This document shows, piece by piece, positions 26,489-34,680 of a stretch of 64,000 bases of DNA. Position numbers and translations under genes: made by a program. The stretch is from Cetobacterium_A somerae. Lineage in GTDB: Bacteria > Fusobacteriota > Fusobacteriia > Fusobacteriales > Fusobacteriaceae. The stretch lies in NCBI RefSeq assembly GCF_044784365.2, contig NZ_CP173065.2, one strand, 5' to 3'. The notes under the pieces are model-generated. The model had not been told where the DNA came from, ran no database searches, and saw only the letters and a list, made by a program, of their open reading frames with translations. Every line of letters starts with the position of its first letter. Positions within the stretch are counted from its first letter, which is position 1.

Positions 26489-28009
26489 TTATTTTTTTAT
26501 TAAAGAAACTCCATTCATTTCAGCTGGTTTCTCAATATTTAATATTTCTAACATTGTTGGAGCCACGTCAGCTAACTTTCCATGGTTTAGTTCTCCTTTA
26601 AAATTATTAGAAACATATATAAATGGTACCTCATTTGTTGTATGCGCAGTAAATGCCTCATTTGTTACTGGGTCTACCATTTTTTCAGCATTTCCATGGT
26701 CAGCTGTTATTAATACTGTTCCATCTAATTCTAGAACTTTATTAACAATCTCTCCCACACCTTTATCAACAGCTTTTATTGCTTTTACAGCTGCGTCAAA
26801 TACACCAGTGTGTCCAACCATATCAGGATTAGCAAAGTTCATTACAATAACATCAAACTTATCAGAATCTAATGCTTCTAAAACTTTCTTTGTTAATTCT
26901 GGAGCTGACATTTCTGGTTGTAAGTCATATGTTGCAACTTTTGGAGATGCAACTAATATTCTCTCTTCACCTTTGAATTCAGTTTCTTTTCCTCCGTTAA
27001 AGAAGAAAGTAACGTGTGCATACTTTTCAGTTTCAGCTGTTCTTAACTGAGTTAAGTTGTGATTTGATATAACTTCTCCTAAAGTGTTAGTTATGTCTTT
27101 ATCTGTATAAATGATTTCTGCATCTATAGTTGAATCATACTGTCTCATGCAGTAGTATTTAGGCTCTAAATATTCTCTTTGGAATCCTTTAAAGTCTTTA
27201 TCTGTTAAAGCTCTTGTTATTTGTCTAGCTCTATCTGGTCTGTAATTGAAATTAATTACAACATCACCTTTTTTGATTTCTCCAGATTTTGTTAATAAAA
27301 CTGGCTTTATAAATTCATCTGTTATTTTTTCAGCATATGAATCTTCTATAATTTGTTCAGGAGTTTTTTCAGTTACTTCTACTTTTCCAACTATAGCATC
27401 ATAAGCCTTTTCTGTTCTATCCCAGTTAGTATCTCTATCCATTGAAAAATATCTTCCAGAAATAGTTGCAATTTCTCCTACTCCTATCTCTTTTATTTTT
27501 TCTTCTAATTTTTTTATAAACTCTAATCCTGAAGTAGGAGCAGTATCTCTTCCATCCATAAATGCATGGATATATACTTTTGTTAATCCTGTTCTTTTTG
27601 CCATCTCTAATAATCCAAATAGGTGATTAATATGAGAGTGAACTCCTCCATCTGATAAAAGTCCCATGAAATGAATTGCTTTATCATTATTTTTAGCATA
27701 GTTAAATGCTTCTACAACTTTAGCTTTTTCAAAAAATTCTCCATCTCTAATCTCTTTTGTAATTTCTACTAGAGGTTGATAAATAACTCTTCCAGCACCT
27801 AAATTTAAGTGTCCTACCTCAGAGTTACCCATTTGTCCTTCTGGTAATCCTACAGCTTCTCCAGATGCTTTTATTAATGTATGTGGATAAGTATTAAATA
27901 ATCTTTCAAAATTTTCTGGTTTTGCTTCTGCAATAGCATTTTTTTCTGTTGCATTTGGGTTGTATCCCCAACCATCAAGAACCATTAACATTAAAGGTTT
28001 TTTAGCCAT
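26489..28009 (-). CDS. gpmI: 2,3-bisphosphoglycerate-independent phosphoglycerate mutase
   Basis: GpmI interconverts 3- and 2-phosphoglycerate in glycolysis using two metal ions. The 506-residue protein has the active serine Ser63 in GNSEVGHLNLGAG, the opening MVLDGWGYNP and the C-terminal ITADHGNAEKM. It follows tpiA by 21 bases, a glycolytic pair. Confidence 0.97.
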   Translation of the reverse strand: MAKKPLMLMVLDGWGYNPNATEKNAIAEAKPENFERLFNTYPHTLIKASGEAVGLPEGQMGNSEVGHLNLGAGRVIYQPLVEITKEIRDGEFFEKAKVVEAFNYAKNNDKAIHFMGLLSDGGVHSHINHLFGLLEMAKRTGLTKVYIHAFMDGRDTAPTSGLEFIKKLEEKIKEIGVGEIATISGRYFSMDRDTNWDRTEKAYDAIVGKVEVTEKTPEQIIEDSYAEKITDEFIKPVLLTKSGEIKKGDVVINFNYRPDRARQITRALTDKDFKGFQREYLEPKYYCMRQYDSTIDAEIIYTDKDITNTLGEVISNHNLTQLRTAETEKYAHVTFFFNGGKETEFKGEERILVASPKVATYDLQPEMSAPELTKKVLEALDSDKFDVIVMNFANPDMVGHTGVFDAAVKAIKAVDKGVGEIVNKVLELDGTVLITADHGNAEKMVDPVTNEAFTAHTTNEVPFIYVSNNFKGELNHGKLADVAPTMLEILNIEKPAEMNGVSLIKK

Positions 28010-28030
28010 TTTTTAGCCTCCTAATTTTTA

Positions 28031-28789
28031 TTATCTTGCTCCTGCTTTTATAACTTGAATAAATGTTGGTGCATCTAACGAAGCTCCTCCTACAAGTCCA
28101 CCATCTATATTTTCCATTGCTAATAACTCTGCTGCATTTTTAGCATTCATTGATCCTCCATATTGGATTGTCATTTCTGATGCTGCTTCTGCTCCAAACA
28201 TAGCTATTAATACATCTCTAATCTCTTTATGAGTCTCTTCTGCCATTTCTGGTGTAGCTGTTTTTCCAGTTCCTATAGCCCATACTGGTTCGTATGCCAC
28301 AACAACTTTAACTGCCTCTTCAGGTGTTAATCCTGCTAATCCTTCTCTAATTTGCTTTTCGTTTACTTCAGATGTTTTTCCTGATTCTCTTTCCTCTAAT
28401 TTTTCTCCAATACATAATATTGGAATTAAATCGTGAGCTAAAGCTGCCTTTACTTTTTCATTAATGAAAGCATTAGACTCATGGAAATACTCTCTTCTTT
28501 CTGAATGTCCTAATATAACGTATTTTACTCCAATTTCTTTTAACATAACTGGTGATATTTCTCCTGTGTATGCTCCTGAATCTTTTGGATGCATGTTTTG
28601 TGCAGCTATTGCAACATTTGATCCTTCAACTGTTTTTACAGCTGATTCTAAAGCTGTGAATGGAGCTCCAATTACAATTTCTACTCCTTCTACACCATTT
28701 GTTAACTCTTTTAACTCTGATAATGTAGCTTTTGTTTCTGCTACTGTTTTATTCATTTTCCAGTTTCCTGCGATTATTGTCTTTCTCAT
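28031..28789 (-). CDS. tpiA: Triose-phosphate isomerase
   Basis: The 252-residue TIM barrel interconverts dihydroxyacetone phosphate and glyceraldehyde 3-phosphate. Active-site residues visible are Asn9 and Lys11 in GNWKMNKT, His95 in GHSERR and Glu167 in AYEPVWAIGTG. It heads tpiA-gpmI. Confidence 0.98.
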   Translation of the reverse strand: MRKTIIAGNWKMNKTVAETKATLSELKELTNGVEGVEIVIGAPFTALESAVKTVEGSNVAIAAQNMHPKDSGAYTGEISPVMLKEIGVKYVILGHSERREYFHESNAFINEKVKAALAHDLIPILCIGEKLEERESGKTSEVNEKQIREGLAGLTPEEAVKVVVAYEPVWAIGTGKTATPEMAEETHKEIRDVLIAMFGAEAASEMTIQYGGSMNAKNAAELLAMENIDGGLVGGASLDAPTFIQVIKAGAR

Positions 28790-28905
28790 TGATTTCTCCC
28801 TCCAAAACTTTTTTATTAATTTTAATTTTATAATAACATAATTTCTAGTTTTTTAACACGCACGACATTGTCTATATTTTCATCCTATTTTGAGTATTTT
28901 TTTCT

Positions 28906-29496
28906 CTAATTTAGTAATTTTCTTCTACCTTCTTCTTTTAAAACCTCTTTTAGGTAATCTTTTGAGTTTGCTAATAAATCCTCTAGTAATGGTACTATTG
29001 CTCCTTCTAAAAGCTCTATAATCCCTACAAAATCCTCCTTTTTAAAGGCTTCGAAAATCTCTTCTGCATATTTCTTAAACTCTTCTACATACTCGTTGTA
29101 ATCAGAGTATAATAAATCTATCGCCGTTGCTTCTTTTAGAGACAGTACTATTCCAAATACCCACTCAACAAAACTTACCATCTCTATTATTTTTCCAATA
29201 TCATTCATCTCTTCTTCTACTTCAGATAAATTTTCAAAAAATCTATCAGAATAAGGCTCTAAAAGATATAAAGATTCTATTAAAATCTCTCTATGTGAAC
29301 GTGTTGTTAACTCTAAAATCTTTACTTTTTTATTTAAAGGTAAAGATTTACCATCCACCATCTCTCCATCAAGTTTTAATTCAACAATAACTTCACCATT
29401 TTGAATTACATTTGCCTCTAATTTTTCTAATACATTCAATAACTTTGTATTCTTTATTCCTATATTTATCTTTTCACCATTTATAAAAATCTCCAT
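28906..29496 (-). CDS. Conserved hypothetical acidic protein
   Basis: I do not recognise this 196-residue protein. The first 70 residues look like a small beta-rich module (MEIFINGEKINIGIKNTK..., with GEVIVELKLDGEMVDGK), possibly a beta-grasp-like fold. The rest, 75-196, is strongly helical and acidic, with EEFKKYAEEIFEAFKKEDF and a C-terminal basic end (EEGRRKLLN). There is no signal peptide or membrane helix, so it is likely cytoplasmic. It is the last gene of the rluD-rnhB-yraN-Zn ribbon-comF run, 21 bases after comF. Codon and base use match the neighbours. Confidence 0.75.
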   Translation of the reverse strand: MEIFINGEKINIGIKNTKLLNVLEKLEANVIQNGEVIVELKLDGEMVDGKSLPLNKKVKILELTTRSHREILIESLYLLEPYSDRFFENLSEVEEEMNDIGKIIEMVSFVEWVFGIVLSLKEATAIDLLYSDYNEYVEEFKKYAEEIFEAFKKEDFVGIIELLEGAIVPLLEDLLANSKDYLKEVLKEEGRRKLLN

Positions 29497-29517
29497 TTCT
29501 ACCCATCCTCATTTTAG

Positions 29518-30141
29518 TCATTTAAAATAATCTCGCACTACAGCTATTGTAAAAAAAACTACACTTTTTGCCTTCTGATTTTCTAAAAATTCTTTTTCTA
29601 TCTCTTTTATTGTTGCACCTGTTGTTACAATATCATCAACTATTAATATATTTTTTTGAAAATAATCTCTTGTTACTTTAAATGCTTTTTTTACATTTTC
29701 TTTTCTTTTTTCATGTTCTTTTATCTCATACATATGTTTTGTATTTTTTATTCTTTCAATATTTTCAAATTTTATATCTGCTGATTTTAGTATTTCATCA
29801 ACTTGATTATATCCTCTTTCTAGAAATCTCTTTTTATTCACAGGGACAGATATTACCACATCAATCTCTTCTTTTATTTGAATCTGTTCTATAGACTCTT
29901 TTACATGTCTACTTAGACTGTTTGCAACACCTTTTCTGTTTTTAAATTTTAAGTCAAAAATTATTTTTTTTACATCTGTATAATAATATAAATAGTATAA
30001 GTTTTCTCTTTGTTTTAAGTCACTCATTTTTTCTAGTTTTATAATACATTTAGAACACAAATACCCTTTATTTTCGAGATGGCACCCACATAAAGAACAG
30101 GTATTATCAAATAATAGTTTTCTAAGGAGTTGCTTTAGCAT
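29518..30141 (-). CDS. ComF-family phosphoribosyltransferase-like protein
   Basis: The 207-residue protein has an N-terminal C4 zinc ribbon (Cys15, Cys18, Cys29, Cys32) and a C-terminal type I phosphoribosyltransferase domain with the PRPP-binding loop VDDIVTTGAT at 168-177. This is the ComF arrangement. ComF is needed for DNA uptake in naturally competent bacteria, but the gene is also present in non-competent ones, so its role here is open. It overlaps the preceding Zn-ribbon gene by 20 bases. Confidence 0.92.
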   Translation of the reverse strand: MLKQLLRKLLFDNTCSLCGCHLENKGYLCSKCIIKLEKMSDLKQRENLYYLYYYTDVKKIIFDLKFKNRKGVANSLSRHVKESIEQIQIKEEIDVVISVPVNKKRFLERGYNQVDEILKSADIKFENIERIKNTKHMYEIKEHEKRKENVKKAFKVTRDYFQKNILIVDDIVTTGATIKEIEKEFLENQKAKSVVFFTIAVVRDYFK

Positions 30142-30346
30142 ATCTTTTGCCTTTTTTATTTTTTGCGAACTCTTTATCTACTATTTTCGCTGAATAAAAC
30201 TCCGTATAACCACATTCTACACAAGTTTTTACATAGTACGTTCCAATCTCTATTTTTAATCCAGGGCTTTTTTCTGGTATCACTGCAGTTTTGACTATAT
30301 ATCTATCACTTCCACACTTTAAACATTTATAATCCAAGTTCATCAC
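30122..30346 (-). CDS. Small zinc-ribbon protein, putative nucleic-acid-binding
   Basis: A 74-residue protein with two zinc-type cysteine pairs, YKCLKCGSD (near 7-15) and KTCVECGYTE (near 40-49), and a basic tail (KNKKGKRYAKATP). This is the form of the YpzJ/COG3478 group of predicted nucleic-acid-binding Zn ribbons. It overlaps yraN at its start and comF at its end by 20 bases each, so it is tightly coupled in the operon. No function is known. Confidence 0.85.
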   Translation of the reverse strand: MMNLDYKCLKCGSDRYIVKTAVIPEKSPGLKIEIGTYYVKTCVECGYTEFYSAKIVDKEFAKNKKGKRYAKATP

Positions 30347-30686
30347 CCCAAAAAATATTCTTAATCCATTCTATTTTTTCACCTAGAAAAACTACTGCAT
30401 CAAATCTTATTTTTTCATTTTCCAATCTATTTCTTCTTATAAACTCTTTTGCTGTTATATATATCTTTTTCATCTTTTTTTTATCTATCGCCTCTTGTGG
30501 CATTCCAAAAGATAAGTTTTTTCTATATTTAACTTCAAAAAAAACAAGGGTCGTTTCATCGTATCCGATTATATCTATCTCTCCAAAGGAACCTTGATAA
30601 TTCATAGCCAACACCTTCACTCCAATGTTTTCTAAGTATTCTTTACCTTTTTCTTCATAAATCTTACCCTTGCTTCTTTTATTCAT
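30327..30686 (-). CDS. yraN: YraN family endonuclease-like protein (UPF0102)
   Basis: The 119-residue protein has the restriction-endonuclease-like core of the family, G..GE..A...L (here KGKIYEEKGKEYLENIGVKV in part), then FGEIDIIGYDETTLVFFEVKYR, containing the D-ExK active-site triad. The family commonly sits next to rnhB, as here (three bases away), and is linked by context to DNA recombination or repair. Confidence 0.93.
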   Translation of the reverse strand: MNKRSKGKIYEEKGKEYLENIGVKVLAMNYQGSFGEIDIIGYDETTLVFFEVKYRKNLSFGMPQEAIDKKKMKKIYITAKEFIRRNRLENEKIRFDAVVFLGEKIEWIKNIFWGDELGL

Positions 30687-30689
30687 ATT

Positions 30690-31301
30690 TTACTCTCCTA
30701 AAATTTTCTTTAAAAAACTTTTTCTATGAACTGTTTCAATAGGTCCTTTTTCTAATATCATTTCACGATGAGCTTTTGTTCCATACCCTTTATGTTTTTC
30801 AAAAGTATATTCTGGATAAAGTTTTGCTGTTTCAAGCATCATTCTATCTCTAGTAACTTTTGCTATTATCGAAGCTGCTGCTATGGCTAAACTTTTCGAA
30901 TCACCTTTTATTACAGGTTCTTGTTCGCCTTCATATTCTCTAATTTTATGATTTCCATCTACTAAAACTTTTTCGAATGTTGTTTCTTTTTCTATTTGTT
31001 TTATCGCTCTTCTCATAGCTAAAAATGTAGCATTCAATATATTTATTTCATCTATCTCTTTAACATCAGCAATTCCTATACCTATATAAAAATTATCCAT
31101 AATAACATCAAAAAGTTCCTCTCTAACTTTTTCAGTTAATTTCTTAGAATCATTTATCTTATCTAACTTCTCATCATACTTTTTTAATTTAGCTACTGCT
31201 GCAACTACTGGTCCTGCTAATGGTCCTCTTCCAGCTTCATCTACTCCTATGATATCTCCATTTTCTAAATCAAAAAGATACATTGTATTTTTTATATCCA
31301 T
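30690..31301 (-). CDS. rnhB: Ribonuclease HII
   Basis: RNase HII removes RNA and single ribonucleotides from DNA duplexes. The 203-residue protein has the catalytic Asp21/Glu22 in GVDEAGRGPLAGPV, the third Asp in VLVDGNH and the C-terminal KHKGYGTKAHREMI. It lies between rluD and yraN. Confidence 0.97.
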   Translation of the reverse strand: MDIKNTMYLFDLENGDIIGVDEAGRGPLAGPVVAAVAKLKKYDEKLDKINDSKKLTEKVREELFDVIMDNFYIGIGIADVKEIDEINILNATFLAMRRAIKQIEKETTFEKVLVDGNHKIREYEGEQEPVIKGDSKSLAIAAASIIAKVTRDRMMLETAKLYPEYTFEKHKGYGTKAHREMILEKGPIETVHRKSFLKKILGE

Positions 31302-31353
31302 TTCATCTCCACTATTTATAGGTTGTACCTATACATCTATATTTTTCCTTTTA

Positions 31354-32304
31354 TTATTTCTGCAATCTTGCTATCTTATTTATATCTAATTTTAGCCTCT
31401 TTGCCACATCTTTAAAATCCTCTTTCAACTCTCCTAAAACTACCATTTCTTTTCCTGTTATAGGGTGATTAAATTTCAAATAATAAGAGTGAAGCATTTG
31501 TCGTTTTATTAAATCTGAACTACTTCCATAAACTTCATCTCCTAAAATAGGATGGTTTAAACTTTTCATATGCACTCTTATTTGATGAGTTCTACCTGTT
31601 TCTATTCCTACTTCTACTAAAGAGAATCCCTGTACGCTATCTATAACTTCATAATTAGTTATTGCTATTTTCCCATTTTCTGTTACAACAGCCATTTTTT
31701 TTCTATCTTTAGAATCTCTACCAATTAAAGTTTCTATTCTACCACCTATATTTTTAAAATTCCCTTTACATATACAAACGTATCTTTTTTCAATAGTTTT
31801 ATCTTTAAACATATCAGTTAATTTTACATGAGCTATATCATTCTTAGCTATAACTATCAATCCACTTGTATCTTTATCCAATCTATGGACAATTCCAGGT
31901 CTAATAACTCCATTTATTGTAGATAAATCCTTTATATGATAAAGAACTGCATTAACCAAAGTTCCAGTATAGTACCCTTGAGCTGGATGAACAATCACTC
32001 CTGGATCTTTATTAATTATAACCATATCTTTATCTTCATATACTATATCTATTGGAATATTTTCAGGTAACACTTCTAGTACTTCATCTTCAGGAATTTT
32101 TACTATTATCGTTTCTTTTCCTTTGAGTTTATTTCCACTTTTCGTTTTAGATTTATTATCTATTGCTACATTTTCATTATCGATTAACTTTTGAATATAA
32201 CTTCTCGTAGCATCTTCAAAAAATTCATTTAGAAAAGCATCCAATCTTTTTCCCTTATCTTTTTCTTCAACCTTTATTTCTATAACTTCTTTATATTTTT
32301 CCAT
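31354..32304 (-). CDS. rluD: RluD-type 23S rRNA pseudouridine synthase
   Basis: The 316-residue protein has an N-terminal S4 RNA-binding domain (about 17-75) and the RluA-family catalytic domain with Asp143 in HRLDKDTSGL and the later GRTHQIRVHM. RluD isomerises uridines in helix 69 of 23S rRNA. The assignment to RluD instead of a paralogue rests on length and S4 domain; a second family member lies at 56424-57296. It heads the six-gene minus-strand operon. Confidence 0.9.
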   Translation of the reverse strand: MEKYKEVIEIKVEEKDKGKRLDAFLNEFFEDATRSYIQKLIDNENVAIDNKSKTKSGNKLKGKETIIVKIPEDEVLEVLPENIPIDIVYEDKDMVIINKDPGVIVHPAQGYYTGTLVNAVLYHIKDLSTINGVIRPGIVHRLDKDTSGLIVIAKNDIAHVKLTDMFKDKTIEKRYVCICKGNFKNIGGRIETLIGRDSKDRKKMAVVTENGKIAITNYEVIDSVQGFSLVEVGIETGRTHQIRVHMKSLNHPILGDEVYGSSSDLIKRQMLHSYYLKFNHPITGKEMVVLGELKEDFKDVAKRLKLDINKIARLQK

Positions 32305-32343
32305 CTTTCACTTCCTACCTAAACTCTATACTTTCTAAACAAA

Positions 32344-32372
32344 ATTATATCACAAGTTATTTTCTATTACAA
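32344..32372 (-). promoter_or_regulatory. Promoter for the rluD operon
   Basis: Minus-strand TTGTAA (32367-32372) and TATAAT (32344-32349) are 17 bases apart. Confidence 0.65.
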
Positions 32373-32491
32373 AATTATTACTCAAAAAAAAAGAAATCTA
32401 TTTTTTTGGAGTATATATGTTACAGAATGGTAAAATTATTAATTCCATTTTTAATTTTAGGAGATTAATTAAAACGAGGAGGTTTATTTTT

Positions 32492-33205
32492 ATGAAAAAA
32501 TTAACACTTTTAGCATGTTCTTTATTCGCTTTTGCTGCTGTTGCTCAAGCAAAAGAAGTGGCTGCTCCTGTTACAAGTTCTAAAGAAGTTGTAGCTGAGC
32601 CTGTTATTATTGAAGAAGTTGTTGTAGCTCCTGTTGTTGAAAACCCTTGGGGATTTATTAACTTAAGAGCTGGATGGGATTTCTGGAGTGAATACGGAAA
32701 CTTCAACAGACATGAAAATTATGACACTAATCTTTCTAAGAAAACTAAAGATTTTGGTGGAGAGTTAGCTATTGAAGCTTACAAATCTTGGGACTACTTT
32801 GATTTAGGTCTTGGTGTTGCTTATCAGCATCATATGAAAAGAAAATCTACTGATAATGTTTCTGGAGCAGAGTTCTCTTCAGTTCCAGTTTATGTAACTG
32901 GTAGATATGATATCAACTACTGGGATTGGGCTGCAACTCCATATATTAAAGCTAACGTTGGTTACTCATTTAACTTTAATTCAAAAGATGTTGATGGACC
33001 AGACTTTAGCTATGGTACAAAAGTTGACGATGGATTATATTGGGCAGCTGGTGTTGGAGTTCAATATGAGGACTTTAACGTAGATATCCTTTATGGTGCT
33101 AACTATGCTAAAACTAAAGTTAGTGACGGTCCAGACAGTATGAAATTCGATAACGACTATGAGAGAGTTACTCTTTCTGTAGGTTATAGATTCAATATCT
33201 GGTAA
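32492..33205 (+). CDS. Small outer-membrane beta-barrel protein
   Basis: I start at ATG 32492, which follows a GAGGAGG site, and not at an in-frame ATG at 32417. The 237-residue product has a clear signal peptide (MKKLTLLACSLFAFAAVAQA, cut after AQA), a short valine/glutamate/proline-rich linker (about 21-48), then about eight amphipathic strands ending in an aromatic C-terminus (SVGYRFNIW), the signature for outer-membrane insertion. Alternating residues in the strands and many Tyr/Trp residues fit a small OmpW/OmpA-sized barrel of the type common in Fusobacteria. Its cargo or ligand is unknown. Confidence 0.85.
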   Translation: MKKLTLLACSLFAFAAVAQAKEVAAPVTSSKEVVAEPVIIEEVVVAPVVENPWGFINLRAGWDFWSEYGNFNRHENYDTNLSKKTKDFGGELAIEAYKSWDYFDLGLGVAYQHHMKRKSTDNVSGAEFSSVPVYVTGRYDINYWDWAATPYIKANVGYSFNFNSKDVDGPDFSYGTKVDDGLYWAAGVGVQYEDFNVDILYGANYAKTKVSDGPDSMKFDNDYERVTLSVGYRFNIW

Positions 33206-33223
33206 AAAGCATTTTAAATATAT

Positions 33224-33254
33224 AAAAGGAGATAACTAATAGTTATCTCCTTTT
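33224..33254. terminator. Bidirectional terminator between the barrel gene and encapsulin
   Basis: A 14-bp inverted repeat AAAAGGAGATAACT / AGTTATCTCCTTTT with a 3-base loop, flanked by T on one side and A on the other, serving both convergent genes. Confidence 0.88.
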
Positions 33255-33261
33255 TCTTTTA

Positions 33262-34047
33262 TTATTTATAGCTTATAACTCTCGTATTATCTAATACTCT
33301 AAATGTAAATGTTTCTGTTATAAATAACTCCACTTCTTGATTTGTATGTCCTTGATACCCTAAAGAAAAATCTTCTCCTAATACAAGCTCAATATTTTCA
33401 TTATCATAAGGAACTAATAATCCTCCAGTTATACTATTTGAAACTATTATTGGCATCCCTAATATCTTTTCTAATCTTTTTGCTAACGAATCATTTAAAT
33501 TTACCATATTTAAATATATAAATTTTTCAAGACCTACAACTAATGCATAAGGTCCTTTACTAAATCCTGTATTTCTTAATTTTGAAACTCCGTACATTAA
33601 ATTTTTTATTGTTTCTTGTTCTGTTTTTCCAAAATCTAAAGCTTGTTTTTCATCTTTTAACAACCCTACTATACAAGCTTCATCTAATCCAAAATATACT
33701 GCCTCTTCTTCAAATTTAGCTGCATTTTTCAAAGCTTCATCTAAATTTGTATAATCAATATCTCTAGCTCCTCTTTCAAAATTGTCTAATTCCCATCTAC
33801 TTAACTTAAAAGTTATTCTATTTTCTACGAAAGGTTGTGTTTGATAAACACCGTAACTTAAATCACCTTTTTTATGTATTGCTAATCTTCCTGTATTTAC
33901 TCCACCTTTTTCTTTTCCAATAGGTCCTGTTACTCTTACAAATCTTCTAGCTGATAACTGAGTTGTTAAAACCTCTTTTGCTCTTTCCTCTATATCTTTC
34001 CAAACTTTCCCACTAATTGGTGCTAATTCTTTTTTTAGAAAATCCAT
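33262..34047 (-). CDS. Encapsulin nanocompartment shell protein (family 1)
   Basis: The 261-residue protein has the HK97-like encapsulin (linocin M18) sequence pattern: the N-terminal LKKELAPISGKVWKDIEERA, the middle DFFERGAR-like stretch LDNFERGARDIDY, GPYALVVG, and the C-terminal YQGHTNQEVELFITETFTFR. Such proteins self-assemble into an icosahedral protein shell that encloses an enzyme. The gene directly upstream, 11 bases away, encodes an encapsulated ferritin with a cargo peptide, so the shell most likely stores iron. No targeting or protease signs are seen that would support the older bacteriocin annotation. Confidence 0.96.
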   Translation of the reverse strand: MDFLKKELAPISGKVWKDIEERAKEVLTTQLSARRFVRVTGPIGKEKGGVNTGRLAIHKKGDLSYGVYQTQPFVENRITFKLSRWELDNFERGARDIDYTNLDEALKNAAKFEEEAVYFGLDEACIVGLLKDEKQALDFGKTEQETIKNLMYGVSKLRNTGFSKGPYALVVGLEKFIYLNMVNLNDSLAKRLEKILGMPIIVSNSITGGLLVPYDNENIELVLGEDFSLGYQGHTNQEVELFITETFTFRVLDNTRVISYK

Positions 34048-34058
34048 ATTATTCCTCC

Positions 34059-34424
34059 TTATCCTTTTAATGAACCTATATTTAATGATTTTACATCTGC
34101 TACTACTTCACTGCTTCCTGAATTTTGCTCATTTCCACCATTTCTTCCCATTAATTGAGCTTCTATTCCTACAATTTTTCCCTGTCTAAATATATAATCT
34201 TCCATCTCTTTTCCGAATTCAAATTGATTTCTTCTTAGCCATTCAACTATCATAACAGCATGCTCCATCTCTTCATTTCTATTATGAATCATAATTTCTT
34301 TAAGTTCAGGATCTACTGCCATTTCAGCTCTTTGGTTATAATCATCCACTGCCTGTAGCTCCTCCTTTAAACTTTGTATTGCATAGTCTAAATCTGTAGC
34401 TTTTTTACTAATTCCATCTAACAT
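34059..34424 (-). CDS. Encapsulated ferritin-like protein (EncFtn) with cargo-loading peptide
   Basis: The 121-residue protein has the two-helix EncFtn fold. The ferroxidase ligands known for the family fit Glu22 in EELQAVDDY and Glu52 and His55 in HNRNEEMEH, followed by EWLRRN. After about residue 90 comes a flexible Gly/Asn/Ser linker and then a C-terminal SLNIGSLKG, very close to the known SLGIGSLK-type encapsulin cargo peptide. EncFtn oxidises Fe(II) and passes it into the shell. The gene heads the pair; its 5' leader contains an 11-bp inverted repeat. Confidence 0.95.
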   Translation of the reverse strand: MLDGISKKATDLDYAIQSLKEELQAVDDYNQRAEMAVDPELKEIMIHNRNEEMEHAVMIVEWLRRNQFEFGKEMEDYIFRQGKIVGIEAQLMGRNGGNEQNSGSSEVVADVKSLNIGSLKG

Positions 34425-34440
34425 ATTTCCTACACCTCCA

Positions 34441-34471
34441 CATAATAAAATACTCTTTTAATTTTATTATG
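34441..34471. repeat. Inverted repeat in the encapsulin operon leader
   Basis: CATAATAAAAT (34441-34451) and ATTTTATTATG (34461-34471) are perfect 11-bp arms around a 9-base spacer, starting 16 bases before the EncFtn ATG. It could be an operator for an iron or peroxide regulator or a leader hairpin. The rest of the 256-base gap to sigH is AT-rich with no other feature seen. Confidence 0.6.
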
Positions 34472-34680
34472 TCTTTTCTCTATTTTTCCTTCTTTAATTT
34501 TTTATTTATCTAATTTTTAAATTTACAATCCAAATAATAACTGAGTTTTAGAAAATTTGAAATATAGATAAGTATAGTTTTTTTTGGTATCATATTAATA
34601 TAGTATTGTTTTTTATAAGGGTTCTTTTAAATGTTTAGCTTTTTTTATTTTTTATTTAATTTCTAGAAAGGTCGGGGGAC

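Noticed and set aside
33262..34047. Bacteriocin (linocin) reading of the encapsulin gene
   Set aside because: The neighbouring EncFtn with cargo peptide makes a storage shell the better explanation.
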